This document shows positions 1 through 11,888 of a DNA stretch of 64,000 nt, piece by piece; within the stretch, counting starts at the first letter, position 1; each line of letters starts with the position of its first letter. The DNA is from Rhizopus sp. PT2906 (lineage: Eukaryota > Mucoromycota > Mucoromycetes > Mucorales > Rhizopodaceae): NCBI GenBank assembly GCA_025529335.1, contig JAMYHX010000012.1, positions 124,001 to 188,000 on the forward strand. The letters are read 5' to 3'. The position numbers and the translations under genes were made by a program. A model generated the notes under the pieces. It had not been told where the DNA came from and ran no database searches. It was given only the letters and a program-made list of their open reading frames with translations.

Positions 1-22
1 TTTTTCTTTTGTGTGTGTTGAA

Positions 23-1079
23 ATGGGAAGCAGTGATGGACATCGAGTTTACCTTGGAAATCTCCCAGTGGATATTTCAAAATCAGAGATAGAGTCTTTA
101 TTCAAAAACTATAACCCTGTTGAGGTCACTCTTAAAGAGAGATTTGGATTTATAGAATTTGAGAAAAGAATAGATGCTGAAGATGCCATTCACGACTTTA
201 ATGGTAAAAAAGTATCAGGCAGCAGGTGAGGAAATGCGGTTGGTTTTTATAAAAAAGTCACTAATAAACATACTGTCGATAGAATTGTTGTGGAGAGAGC
301 CCTTGGTCATCGTCGACGCGAAAAGTAGGTAATATATAAGGAAATATAGATGACAGTCATATTAATTATAAGCAGCCGTAGCAGAGAGGAACGTAGCAAC
401 CGTGTTGTCATCAAAAATCTTCCACCCAAGACAACTTGGCAGGTAGATATTGCCCAGTCGTTAGTTTATTTTCAACGGTCTTATATCTTGAATAGGAAGT
501 CAAAGATCTTATGCGTAAAGCTGGACGCGTCACATTTGCGGATGTATTAAAGGATTGTGATGGAGAGGGGTAAGAAAAAGAAAATCAAACGATAAAGAAT
601 GAAATTAACAAAGAATATTAGCGTGGTTGAATTTGCTCGCAGAGACGATATGAAGTACGCATTAAAGGAATTGAATGGCACCAAATTGAATGGTTACCGC
701 CTTAAGTTGGAAGAAGCTGTAAGCTATGCTGTAAATAAAAAAAAATAGACAATGAATGACACTTTTAAAATAGTCGAGTAGAAGAAGAAGATCTTCTCGC
801 AGCCACTATTACAGTCGTAGCCGATCTCCTCGTCGCAGTCGAAGCCGCACTCGTAGTCGTAGTGAATCTCGTAGCCGATCTCCTCGTCGTAGTAGATCCT
901 TTGACCGTAGCCGATCCTCTCGTCGTGATGATAGCGCCTCTCGTTCTCGTTCACCTGAACGTAGAAAAAGCAGATCACCTGAAGATTCAAAAGCTTACAA
1001 CGGAGAAGAAACTGAAATGAACCCAACCCCTGTTCTCGACGATCAAGAAGAAAGTCCAGCTATGGATCAAATCGAATAA
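23..1079 (+). CDS. SR-family splicing factor (two RRMs, RS tail)
   Basis: Several exons. The first (23-225) encodes an RRM with the RNP2-like strand VYLGNLPVDI and the RNP1-like strand RFGFIEFEK. Donor gtgagg at 226 and acceptor around 282 follow a ctaataa branch-like site. Later exons give a second, SR-type RRM: NRVVIKNLPPKTTWQ, then DLMRKAGRVTFADV, VVEFARRDDMKYAL and LNGYRLKLEE. The C-terminus is a run of SR/RS dipeptides (about 780-1000) ending in an acidic tail, with TAA at 1077. This order (canonical RRM, pseudo-RRM, RS domain) is that of SRSF4/5/6 and fungal Srp2-type proteins. These bind exonic pre-mRNA enhancers in the nucleus and recruit the spliceosome, and their RS tails are normally phosphorylated. 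The in-frame GTG upstream of 23 is not needed, because the ATG at 23 starts directly before the RRM. The family is clear, but the exact orthologue is not, and the exon borders after 330 are approximate. Confidence 0.85.
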
Positions 1080-1319
1080 CTTTTTTCGATGTGGTATGTT
1101 TAACAAAGGTGTGAAATAATAAAAGAACAAAGAAATAAAGAACGTGTCTTTGATCCCAGTTTGTTGTTCTGTTGTACATGGTTAATTTTCGATACGTTAC
1201 TCAAAATGTTTATTGTGTAAATTTCAGTCTTTTTCTTTGTGTGAGTACCTTTCTTTCCCTTTCCTTGATCTTTTCAACCCATTCCCTTCTTTTTTCTTTC
1301 ATTTTATGATTTTTGATTT

Positions 1320-4300
1320 ATGATAAAAAGGAAAATAAAACTTTATTTCATTCATTTCCTTTTAGTCGTCTTCATTGCCCTTACATGCATTCATCTCGTA
1401 GAAGCCAATGTACAACAACGAGATGTTGCCATGCCAACAAGTATAAATAGTGTAGGGTTATTTTTTTTTAATTTTCCATTGAAAGCAGTAAAGTAATAAT
1501 AGCTCTTTTTTTATTTTGATCTTCAGGGACATGGATCAATTTATACTTTGAAAAAAAGGGCAGCGGAAGATGAAGAAGGCGACAGTGAAGATACAACCAA
1601 AACGTCTGAAAAGGAAGCAAAGAAAGCTTCTGATAAGGACAATGAAACCGAAAAATCCACCAAAACAAAGTCGAATTCTACTGAAAAGCACACTTCAACA
1701 GAAAAGCCGACAAGTAGTAAGCACACAACTACCGAGAAATCAACAAGTAGTAAGCACACTACTACTGAGAAGCCGACGACAAGCAGTAAGCATACTACTA
1801 CCGAGAAGCACACTACAACTGAAAAGTCGACCACAAGCAGTAAGCATACAATTGCTGAGAAGCCGACAACAACAGAAAAGCATACAACTAATGAAAAGTC
1901 TACGACTTCCAAACATGAGTCAGCTTCCAGTAGCATGCACAAGGAAACCAGCACTGCTACACACAAGTCAACAGTTACTGAGAAATCGAGTCCTTCTTCC
2001 AAGAAGGAAACAGCGACGAGTAAAAAAGAAACAGCCACAGATAGTCCAATTCCCACTACCCACAAGTCTACTGAGAAACCAAGTATGACGGCCCACAAGG
2101 GTACTACTGTCACTGCTGAGAAATCAACGACTACCGAACACAAGTCGGTTCCTAGCACACACAAGGAAACACCTACGACTTCTTCGCATAAATCGTCCAG
2201 TACTACCACCGAAAAGCACACCATAACTGATAAACCCAGCGAGAGTCATAGCACAAAAACGAGTACAGTAACCTCTCACAAAGAGACTACAACCAACAGC
2301 GAAAAGCCTACGCCTACTACTCACTCCAAGTCTCCAGTTTCCGACAGCAAGGATTCTACAACTACGATTCATCATACTATAACTAGTAATAGTAGCAAGC
2401 CTACCACAACTCATCACAGTAGTAGCAGTAGTAGCAGTGAAAAGCCTACACCTACCGTTCATTCGGCAACTACAGTTTCTAGCAGCAAGGTCTCTACCAC
2501 AACTCATCACAGTAGTAGCAGTAGTAGCAGTAGTAGCAGTGAAAAGCCTACACCTACCACTCATTCGGCAACTACAGTTTCTAGCAGCAAGGACCCCACA
2601 ACTACAGAATCACACACACACACTAGTACAACTACTGCTACTAACGAGCCTACAACCACTGATCGAGGAATACCTACTACGACAGAATCTACTGCAACAG
2701 TAACGGCAACATCGTCAGATGATAATACAACCAAGAGCAGCAGTACTTCTGGTTCCACAAGCGCAACGTCTGATGTAACAATTTCTACGCCTACATCTGG
2801 GCCAACAAATGCCATTACTGGTAGCTCAACTGCAACTGATACCGATACGCCTACTCCTACTACTAATAGTAGTAAGGGACCAACGCCAACTGATGACAGT
2901 AGCTCATCCACTCCAACACCAACTGATACCGACAGTACTACAAAGGATATCAGTTCGACAATTACTGGCAACAGCGAGACTCCTACACAAACTACTGGTA
3001 CCAAGGAACCAACGCCAACTGATAGTAGCAGTTCGTCCAACTCCACTCCTACCAATGATAGTACTACGAAAGATACTAGTTCAACAATGACCAGCGCCAC
3101 TGAAAGCACTACGAAAGACACTAGTTCAACAACTGGTAGTAGCGATACAGCCACCCCAACGTTAACCCATGACATTACACCTACTCCAACGCCTACTGAC
3201 AACACAACCACTGATAGCTCATCGACATCAAGTGATAAAAGCACAGAAACGCCTACTGCTACTACCAAGGGTGAAACTACTACAACCGGAGACAGCAGCT
3301 CGTCGAGCCCCACAGCTACTAGTAGCGGGGACAGTACTACCAAGGATACCAGTTCGATAACAAAGGAGACTAGCTCAACGATGACCGGTAGCACTGATAC
3401 GCCTACACCAACTACATCTGGCACCAGTCAAACAACTTCGAGCTCCAGTACTGACGAAACCTCCAAGCCCACACCAGCACCTTCTAGCTCTACACCAACG
3501 CAGACTTCTACAGATGACAGTCGAACAATTACAGCGACGTCAGATACCTCATCTACCACTAGCGACTCATCCACTACAGAGAGCCCATCGCCAACAACTC
3601 ATGAGTCTACCAAAACGACGAATTCTGAGGAAACGCCTACCAGTACTGATAGCAGCTCGACCAAGGAACCTACACCAACAATTACTGCAGACTCAACTAC
3701 AAGTACAGATAGTACCAGCACTGAGACTTCTACTGAAAAGCAGACACCCACTTCCACTGCCAACACCAGCACAAGTAGTAGTAATGAAACTCCTAGTACA
3801 TCTACTCCTACGAACACTGAAACAAGTTCATCAGCTACTGAAACAAGTTCATCAGCTACTGAGACAAGTTCATCTACCACTGAATCAACAGCTACTTCTA
3901 CCGAAAAGACAACGGCGGCAACCGAATCATCTACCACGGATACTGTAACTAAGACGGCAACTGAAAGCAGCTCCACTGAAACATCGTCTAGCACAAAGTC
4001 TGATTCTTCAACAACTGATAGCACAGAAACAATAACAACAGCTACTACTACTACCACTACTACTACCACTACCACTAGTAGCCCAACGACTACAACAACA
4101 ACAACTGATGAAAAGAGTAGTAGTAGCAGTACATCCACCATGTTTGTTCCTACATCAACTTACCGATACCAGACGCTCTCTTGGCTGACTGCTCCATTCA
4201 GTATTCCGCCAGCATCCAACAGTGCATCCCCTGCAACACCTTCTCCCACTCCTAATTCTGGTAGCATTCCTGAGTACATTGCACCCAATGTAGATGCCAT

Positions 4301-5067
4301 CATTCCACGTAAGAACACACATTTGTTTATCCTTTAACCTTTTAACTCACCCATTTTTAGCTACAAGCTCATATGTTACTATGAAATTCTTGCGTCTGTC
4401 TTATACTCAAATGGTTCACGATGCTGTACTCACAGCTCAATTTGTCCAAACACTGCCTGTATACATTAGTAAATCACTCAACATCTCTACCGATGATGTG
4501 ATTGTTGTCACTATCACCAGTGCTCCTGCTGCAAGCAAGAGAAAGAGAAGCACAGACAGTGGTGATGGCGTGGTCGTATCTATGGCTATTCCCTCTGACG
4601 AAGTACCCAAACTTCAAGACATGCTCAAGGATCACAACTCGACGCTTTACTCTCCAAATAACGGTCAACTAGCCAGTTTGGTGGATCCAGGTTATTTTGT
4701 GGCTAATACCGCAACCTCTGGCAATGTCTCCAGTCATCAAAGCGTCAATGATCCCAATAGTCCCACTAGTTCATCAAGTTCAGGGGGTGGTCTTTCCAAG
4801 AGCGCGCTCATCGGTATCTGTGTCTCTGTGGGTATTGTTGTGTATGCTGCAGCTACCGTGGTCGTTTACAAGGTCTATCAACGAAAGAAGGCAGCCAAAG
4901 AACAGCAAGCGATGGCAGAGCATGAGATCTTTGCACAAAGTATCTCAGAACCTATCATGCAGGATAACTCACTAGGATGGAATAATTCGCACATGATTCC
5001 CCAACCACCGCATCTTGCCCAGTACCGTCACTATGGTAGCGCAAGTGGAAGTAATCACCAGTGGTAA
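1320..5067 (+). CDS. Signalling-mucin-like transmembrane protein (Msb2/Hkr1-like)
   Basis: Three exons (1320-1451, 1527-4308, 4361-5067) join in frame to about 1,206 residues. The ATG at 1320 was chosen because it starts a signal peptide: a basic start, the core HFLLVVFIALTCI, then VEA. A dibasic KKR follows near residue 55. Then come about 850 residues made almost only of Ser, Thr, Pro and Lys, with degenerate repeats such as TTTEK.T.SSKH and SSSSEKPTPT, expected to be heavily O-mannosylated. A folded juxtamembrane domain follows (YVTMKFLRLSYTQMV to VDPGYFV) with an internal KRKRS that may be a cleavage site. Next are a glycine-rich linker, one membrane segment (ALIGICVSVGIVVYAAATVV) and a cytoplasmic tail of about 65 residues starting YQRKK. 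The layout matches fungal signalling mucins that sense surface or wall stress upstream of MAPK cascades. The match rests on architecture and on the juxtamembrane region as recalled, so another wall-sensor mucin is possible. Confidence 0.65.
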
Positions 5068-5183
5068 CAAAAAACTTTATTAGAACCCCCTCCCTTTTAT
5101 CCTCTTCTCCTTATAATTTTTGTATAATGAATTTTTGTAACTTATAAAACATGAAAAAGTACTTTTTGTGTGTGTATCTTTAT

Positions 5184-7235
5184 TTATTCTTCTTCTTCTT
5201 CAGTACCAAAGTAACGATCTATTAAACAAGGAATGAGTTCCAAAAAAAGGAAAAAAATAATGATCTAGAAAGTACCTCCAAAATTACCAATGCCAGGTAC
5301 GATCCAAAGTTTTTCCTTGTTAAGGTCTGGATCCACCATAGATGTCACGATCTTCACACGAGGAAATGCATTATTAATTACAGTCAGTCCGATTTGTGCA
5401 GCAAGAAAAGACACAAAAATGATTCGATCCTAAAGAGACCATAAGAATAAAATAAGAATATCATTCATTTCATTACCTCAGGGACTTCATGATCCAGTAA
5501 GACACGTATTGCCATTAAAGCAGCAGCTCCTGTTCCAACCATAGCATCCATCAGAACAACATTGTGATCCCTCGCGCTATTAGGTAATTTACAGTAATGA
5601 AGTTCTGGGTCCCCAGTATTTGGATTTGTCTGGATCAATAATTTTCCAATGACAGCGTCACTGAATACACGTTTTAAGCCTGCCTCCATGGTTCCACCAG
5701 CACGAAGGATGGAAACACCACAGATCTTTCCAAAGTTAGTTTTCCTAATGTGTCAATCGTGTGTCACTTTACCTTTTGGCTATATCTTAATCCTTCATAC
5801 TTTGCACCAATAGGGGTTGTCACAGTTAATGGCTCTGAGGGAAGCAAATTGATTGCGCTAATTGCGTAGATCCGTTCGTTAGTAATTCTTTTTATCCTTG
5901 TTACAGATACTTTACTATTCCATCAACAAGACAGCCAATCGGTCAGCATAAAACACAAATTCGTCTCTTTCTGTATTGTGATCTCTCAGGATGGTATGGA
6001 TACCCTTGATTTGGTTTGTCGTTGGCAACACATGGACGTTGCTAGGTACTTCTTCTTTGACAGGTGTATCTAATAGATTCCAACGGAAGTTAATGACATT
6101 CTCATTCAATTGTGTCTGGATGTGCTTGGTCATCAAATCGATAGCAATAACATTTTCTAAGCCTTTAGGAATGATCTATAACAACAGGACAGATCAGGAT
6201 CTATAAAATTCTAATAGAATCTCGGTACGTTACCACATCAGCAAATTTCATGGTGGGCCTAACATAGCTATCATAAGAGGGCTTAACATATCTAGTATAT
6301 TGCTAAAGTGATATGAGTATACTATCAGTGTGTGTGTTTCTAGAATCACTTTACATCCAAAATGCCTTCTACATCCCGTCCTCTATAGGTTGTATCTCTT
6401 TGTAGTCGTCTTGCCAGCTGAATATCTGCATCCGTATCCACAAAGATCTATTATATGGTGAGGTACTTTTCTTTAGGAAATAAGCAGAACTTACCTTGAC
6501 ATCCATCATATCTCTAATTCGTTTATCGTATAATGCAAGAATACCTTCAAAAATGATCACATTGGCTCCATAAATAGTCACTGTCTTTTCCTCTCTTGAG
6601 TGGGTAGAAAAGTTATAAATGGGTACCGTCACTGATTTCCTAAAAAGAAATGGTTCAGGTGAATTAGGTTCAGAGTGATAATAAATACATACCCTTCCTT
6701 TAACTTCTTCAAGGTGTCATAGAGTAAATCATAATCGAATGCAGATGGGTGATCAAAGTTAAATAAGCTATTGACTGTCAACAAACAGATTATCTGAGTG
6801 GTCATTCTTACCTTTGATGAGCCAATTCACTTTGTTCAGGAGTCAAGATATTATAGAATGAATCCATAGAAACAATGACAACCCAAGGAACATTCAAGTT
6901 TTTCAAAACGCGCCTGTTGTGTGTATCCATTGTAAAAAAAAAATAAGCTGCTTTATTTCTCTTTTCTCTTACTCTGCAACACTTGTTTTTCCACTTGCAC
7001 TTCCACCTTTGTTGAATGCTTAGTTTGTTGTAAACAATATCATTTATTCATTTACCTGCAATGCCAATTAAATAAGGATCGGCAATAGATCCGTCAGGAC
7101 TGAATAACTGATTAATAAAAAATGACTACCATCAAGTTTACTACTACTTACTGGTACCAAGGTCTAATTTAGACAGCGGTTTAGTTTTTATATAATGTTT
7201 ATTCATTCAAAAAATACCTTCTTCCTTGTGAACAT
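5184..7235 (-). CDS. Uridine/cytidine kinase fused to UPRT-like domain (UCKL type)
   Basis: Minus-strand gene with about ten introns. The ATG at 7235 begins MFTRKK. An early exon carries the P-loop GGSASGKTSVAE (around 7,000), and the kinase core continues with IYNFSTHSREE, ANVIIFEGILAL and DADIQLARRLQRD. The C-terminal half is a uracil-phosphoribosyltransferase fold: VCGVSILRAGGTMEAGLKR, a DAMVGTGAAALMAIRVLLD loop at the PRPP site, and the ending VPGIGNFGDRYFG plus a Glu run, stop at 5186-5184. It phosphorylates uridine and cytidine to UMP/CMP in pyrimidine salvage, in the cytosol. In animal UCKL1 and fungal Urk1-like fusions the UPRT half is often degenerate, and here too the PRPP loop departs from the classic bacterial form, so UPRT activity is uncertain. 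The stop lies 117 bp from the stop of the mucin gene (convergent). Confidence 0.9.
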
Positions 7236-7367
7236 AATTGTAATGTTTTCTTATTGCTGTTATTCATAATTATTCAAGCACACACACACACACAAAACAC
7301 ACACAAGGACACGTATAGAAAAAAGAAAAAGTTTTTTTTTTTTTTTCTTTCGGGATGAAAAAAAAGT

Positions 7368-8586
7368 TTATTTCAGAGGTCGATATTTCTAAAAGAATTT
7401 GTTTAATAAACAGAATCTATTTGGTTGGCATGACTACTTACAAAGCGACCACGGCCTTTAACTTCTACATTTGGATCATAATAGTTCAATCTTGGTCGAC
7501 TACGTCTTTCAGTCGGTTGTCGTCTATCAGGCGATGTCTGATGACGTCTTTCTTCTTCCTTTTTATCATGACCTGCTGAACTATCCTTTCTCTCTTTATG
7601 TTCAACTGAGCTATCTCTTCTTTTACTCTCTTTATGTTCAATTGAACTATCTCTTCTTTTAGGTTCCTTCTTCTTTTTTCTCTTCTTGTCTTCCTTTTTA
7701 GAATGTTTGCGATGCTTCTTTTTTCGTTTCTTCCTTTCTTCTTCGGAATCACTACCGCTTTCATCCGAACGAACTCGCTTTTTTCTTTTATCTCTGCTAC
7801 TACTTGTACTATCGCTATCATCGCTATCATCACTATCATCACTTTTATCACTTTTATCATTGACTTTTTTGATTTTTCCGTCCTTGACTGAAAGACAAAA
7901 TTAAGCCTTCATATAATATGATTCAAAATAGACTTACTTATTGTTCCTGGAGGTAATTTTAGTACTAATTCACCACAGTTGGCAATCATGACATTATGAA
8001 GAGGTCTATCATTATCATCAACTGGCTCATTTTCCATCATTTCTACAATATTGTAACCGGAAACTACTTTTCCAAAGACGACATGTTTACCATCAAGATG
8101 AGGTGTGGGTCGTGTAGTAATGAAGAATTGCGATGATTGAGTATTTGGTCCACGATTAGCCATACTCAGTAAACCGTGGGTATCATGTTTCCTAGCAAAG
8201 GATTCATCAGGGAACGTAGCGCCATAAATACTTTCACCGCCTGTGCCGTTACGACGTGTAAAGTCGCCTCCTTGACACATGAAGCCCTTGATGATTCTAA
8301 GTGATGTATTAATATATATACATGTATTCAACAATCATTCATTAAATACCTGTGAAATATAGATCCTTTGTAATGTAAGGGCATATTGCTTACTTTTCCA
8401 AGCCCTTTCTCTCCTGTACAGAGTGCACGAAAGTTTTCTGCCGTTTTAGGCACTTGATCGGCGAATAGTTCAAATACTATTCTACCAACTACATTACAAT
8501 TATCAAACTGCATCTATTTGATCTTTTTTCTTCTTACTTCTGTTGCCATCAATGTCAATGTCGAAGAACACACGGGGATTAATCAT
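7368..8586 (-). CDS. Cyclophilin-type peptidyl-prolyl isomerase with Lys/Arg/Ser-rich tail
   Basis: The start ATG at 8586 gives MINPRVFFDIDIDGN, the usual cyclophilin strand 1. After an intron come GRIVFELFADQVPKTAENFR, ALCTGEKG and FHRI; then IKGFMCQGGDFT, NGTGGESIYG, the catalytic-core stretch SMANRGPNTQSSQFFIT, HLDGKHVVFGKV and IANCGEL. The catalytic Arg, Phe and His residues of active cyclophilins are visible. About 130 residues follow rich in Ser/Asp, then Lys/Arg and RRDSS(I/V)EHKE repeats. The last exon appears to read GRGRFKYRPLK and stop at 7370-7368, which needs a gtaagt intron; without it the protein would end near 7403. This is the architecture of nuclear-speckle cyclophilins (PPIG/SRcyp, NK-TR). 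It isomerises Xaa-Pro bonds, presumably in splicing factors. Domain call is firm; nuclear role is inferred from the tail. Confidence 0.9.
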
Positions 8587-8654
8587 TAAACAAAAAGAAA
8601 AATCAAGCGGACTGTCTTTATTTCTTTTTCTTTTTCTTTTGTTCAATAAGTAAA

Positions 8655-8994
8655 ATGACTGATGAAAACAAAAATATTTCAATGCAATTGTGGATCTCAA
8701 AGAATGCAGGAGTATTTGTAAAGTTGATGACCTTTACAGCAGCCATCATTGCTTTTCCTATTGTGACATTTTTCCTTACACTTCACAGCTTATTTGAAGG
8801 TAATAAACACACAAGAAATAGAAAGAGATAAAGAGAGAAAGATATTAAAAGTAAAAAAAAAAAAAAAAAAAGGCAATACAACCTATGCAGCTATTGCAGC
8901 AGTTATTATGGTTAATTTGATATTAGCCTTATATATCATTACAGCTTATTTTGAAACGCCCTTGGATGAAGAAAAGAGACCAAAGAAAGAATAG
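8655..8994 (+). CDS. VMA21: V-ATPase assembly factor Vma21
   Basis: Two exons (8655-8799 and 8873-8994) give 88 residues. The intron ends in an A-tract before the acceptor. There are two membrane segments: KLMTFTAAIIAFPIVTFFLT, and AIAAVIMVNLILALYIITAY. They are joined by a short lumenal loop (HSLFEGNTTY). The protein ends DEEKRPKKE, a lysine-rich tail close to the C-terminal dilysine ER-retrieval signals of this family. Size, two-helix hairpin and spacing match Vma21, the ER-resident chaperone that assembles the V0 sector of the vacuolar H+-ATPase. The start lies 68 bp from the divergent cyclophilin start, so the two genes share one small promoter. The stop lies only 6 bp from the stop of the convergent gene downstream. 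Confidence 0.85.
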
Positions 8995-9000
8995 GTCTAT

Positions 9001-9342
9001 TTATTTGTTATTTTTTATATAATCATTCATGACACCAGCTAAATTTAATATTAAAGAATGAAGCCGATTATCTATACTGTCTTGATATTGTTGATTATTC
9101 CACGACTCCCTCTTCTCCTTTTCCCATTCTGCTATATAGCACAATTGTTTATGGATATGTTGAATAAGTCTGGTAATACGTGGAGAAATAAAATAAACCA
9201 TATCATCTACTACTCCGACCATAAACGATAGGCAAAAGAGTGTACTTATTGTTAAAAAGGTCATCGTAGTTATTGTCATAACGGATACTACACTGCCCAC
9301 ATTAAAGCTATTTGCTATTGTTTTACTATTACTACTTGACAT
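9001..9342 (-). CDS. Small hypothetical membrane protein
   Basis: Single open frame of 113 residues starting at the ATG 9342 (MSSSNSKTIANSF). An upstream ATG would add a Phe-rich stretch that looks like untranslated leader. Residues about 16-45 are hydrophobic with many Thr/Val/Met (SVMTITTMTFLTIST and on to FMVGVVDDMVYFI), likely one or two membrane passes. The rest is a charged region likely to be helical (LIQHIHKQLCYIAEWEKEKR). I recognise no family. It converges on VMA21 with a 6-bp gap between stop codons, so 3' UTRs must overlap. It could also be a chance frame, but the length and composition favour a gene. Confidence 0.5.
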   Translation of the reverse strand: MSSSNSKTIANSFNVGSVVSVMTITTMTFLTISTLFCLSFMVGVVDDMVYFISPRITRLIQHIHKQLCYIAEWEKEKRESWNNQQYQDSIDNRLHSLILNLAGVMNDYIKNNK

Positions 9343-9698
9343 CGAGGGGGCAAAGGAAAAAAAAGAAAAGAAAAGAAAGAAGCAGAAAACAAAACAAAAC
9401 AATTAAAATACGAACCTGACACATTTCCTTTCCCAATTGGGGAGTTGCATTTCAAAGCTTATAGAAGCACATGCATCTTCTCTCTCTCTCTCTCTCTCTT
9501 CTCTTTATCCTCTCTTCCTTTCTCTGTTTTTTTTGATATGTTTAAAAGGAGAGTTTGCCGTCTTAAACATCGATATAGATTTTATTTTTAAAGTGCTGGA
9601 GTCTATTCAGGTAACAAACCAGATTAGTATCATCATCAGTTTGGTCACTTCTTATTATACACATGCATATTTAATAGCATGATCATTGAAATGCCTTT

Positions 9699-9734
<36 letters not shown>

Positions 9735-10983
9735 CACTGATGAACATCGACTGTTGTTTACTGATATAAATGCCTCTTCTTCTTTCACTCTTTCTTTAGA
9801 TAAACAAACCTATTCATTTTATTCCATTGTTTATGTTGACTATTCAACACGGGTGACACCCGTACAACAGATAGTTGTGATTCATATTGATAGAAACCTT
9901 TTGACGATGCACAAAATGTTACAAGTTTACTTTTAGCCACAAAACATCGAATATATTCCATCAAGCCGGATTCTTTTGAGTAAACTTGTTTATCCGAAGT
10001 TGACACCGAATAAATGAATAAGGAGTTTGCTTAAAGGACTCATGCGCCTGTAAGTTCTTTCTCTCTTTTATAAATAAGAGTAGAAAACAATAATGGCCCG
10101 TAGTTCAGGAATACAAATAAGAGTAGTCATTAAAAACACTCTGTTATCACTACAGACAATTCGGATAGTAAACAGGTTACTTGACTCAAAAAAGGAGAGG
10201 GAACAGAATTAGAATAGAAACATATAAATAAAAAGCACTTCTTCGTTTATATTCTGGATCTAGATTTGACCGAGATGTGTGTTGTATTGACAACAATAAC
10301 AGCAAAGTCTTTTACTGGCTGGCTACTCTCCCAGAATTGACAAGAGCATGAATTCGGCCAACTTTGGATGCAGTTCGTAGAGATCTACTCACAGCCAAGT
10401 GGTCCCTTTTTCAGTACTCTGCCACACATTAGGATATGGTAACCGGACTGCCAATTTTTACGTTTGCCACCCAACAGCCCTTCTTTACAAGTGACGCTTC
10501 AACATCACGTTAATATACTTTGAAAAGCGACTAATAACGTCTTTTTTTTTGTTTTTGTAGGAACAAAATTTCCCATATAAAGTCTGTATTAAATCATGAA
10601 ATAAATAATAATTACAGACAGGGAGCTACATATAAAAGTAGATTAGACCCTTGTTGATACAGTACTAAAAAAAAAAAGCCGAGACCATTGTGTACCTTTT
10701 TTTTTTCCTTGCCAGAAACCCTTTTTACATCTATGCAAAAAAAAAAAAAAAAAAAAAAAAATGTAATCAAATGGTTCCTGATCAACATATAAATCATGAT
10801 GACAATGATAAACACCATGTCGTTGAAACGGAAAGGGGATCTGAGTTACTAAATCATGTTTCGATAAACGGAATCCAAGAAAGGTAAATTGACATATTAT
10901 TTAGGGAGAAGAAAGGGAAGCAATAAAAGGTTATGTCCAAGTGCTTTTCCTCCCTCTTTCTTTTCCTTTTTTATTACTTTGTC
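9343..10983. other. Intergenic region, no gene recognised
   Basis: About 1.6 kb without a convincing gene. It contains a CT-rich run (9480-9530), a CA/TA microsatellite (about 9700-9735), T- and A-runs (10,700-10,760) and a TATA-like ATATAAATA near 10,223. A short in-frame stretch at about 10,771-10,886 reading MVPDQHINHDDNDKHH and ending at a plausible gtaaat donor might be a 5' exon of the next gene, but I could not join it in frame. Confidence 0.6.
9700..9735. repeat. CA/TA dinucleotide microsatellite
   Basis: A CA run (CACACACACA) passes directly into about 13 TA units and ends with ACAC. It is a simple-sequence repeat in the intergenic region. Confidence 0.9.
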
Positions 10984-11759
10984 ATGTCTGTTCATAACTT
11001 TGTCTTGAATCCTATTTCTTTTGATTCGCCCGGAAACCTTTCGTTGATGGATGATAATCATAGTCACAGTAAGATAAACAAATAATCACAATATGTGATA
11101 ATTAAGTTGATGGTAGCATCACGTCATAAGAATAGAAATAGACAATGTATGCCTAGTGATGATGAAGAGGATGATGAGAGGGAGATGGAGGAAGAAGAAG
11201 ACGAGGATGATGATGACAATCAAAAGATAAAGCAAATGCCTCTTAGAAAAAGCATTCAGCTGCCTAGTGATGACGAAGAAGGTAATTTTAATTAACAGAA
11301 ATATTGTGTTTCATAAAAAGAGAGAAAGTAACAACGAAATTACAAGACAATCAGACACTTGATACGTTTGTACACCATAGCAACCGATCCGCACCCACGG
11401 TTGTTCTCAATCATCTCCAGCAACGTCAACAGCAGTACCAATACCAACAAGCACGTCTCGCCCAATTCCATCATCATCCATCCTCTATGACAGGTATGGA
11501 CCTGCTGACACAATTAGAGAAAGAAAAGGCAGCCAAGAAGAGAGCGACAATGAAGCCGTTAAATTCACAGATAAAGATCGAAGGAGGGTTGCTAGGTCAG
11601 TTACCCGAGCAAGGAACACATAGTATCAGCTTTCAACAACTGGAACAAGAACAAATGAAAAAAAGATTTCTTGATCCTGGACTACAACAACAACAACAAC
11701 AACAAAGGCGCAGTTATTATCATTCTCACTCAAGATCTCCTTCTCCTCATAAAAAATAA
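10984..11759 (+). CDS. Acidic, Gln/His-rich hypothetical protein
   Basis: Three exons are proposed. The ATG at 10984 gives MSVHNFVLNPISFDSPGN; an intron follows from a gtaaga donor near 11,070 to about 11,114. The second exon is strongly acidic (SDDEEDDERE, then runs of Glu and Asp to about 11,220), includes RKSIQLPSDDEE, and ends at a gtaatt donor at 11,281. The third exon (from about 11,321) has Gln/Tyr-rich and His-rich parts, the helical segment TGMDLLTQLEKEKAAKKR, GGLLGQLPEQGTHS, a poly-Gln run and an SRSPSP tail, with TAA at 11,757-11,759. I do not recognise the family. The composition suggests a nuclear, largely disordered protein with short linear motifs. The gene precedes tropomyosin on the same strand by about 130 bp. 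Frame continuity across both introns supports a real gene; the start is uncertain. Confidence 0.55.
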
Positions 11760-11888
11760 AGTTGTTCTAGAAAATAAAAACTTTTTTTATAAAAAGACAC
11801 GTGGAATATTTATTTTGAAACGTTTTTCTCTTCTTTTTTTTTTTAGTTTTTTCCCTCTTCTTGTGTACAGAAAAAAAAAATAATAATA

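Noticed and set aside
1541..3424. Long minus-strand frames opposite the mucin gene (Val/Leu/Ser-rich)
   Set aside because: They mirror the Ser/Thr codon repeats of the plus-strand gene; no start context, family or independent codon bias.
10612..10887. Short frames around the A/T runs at 10,700
   Set aside because: Created by poly-A/poly-T; only a small segment at 10,771-10,886 might be an exon, and it could not be joined.
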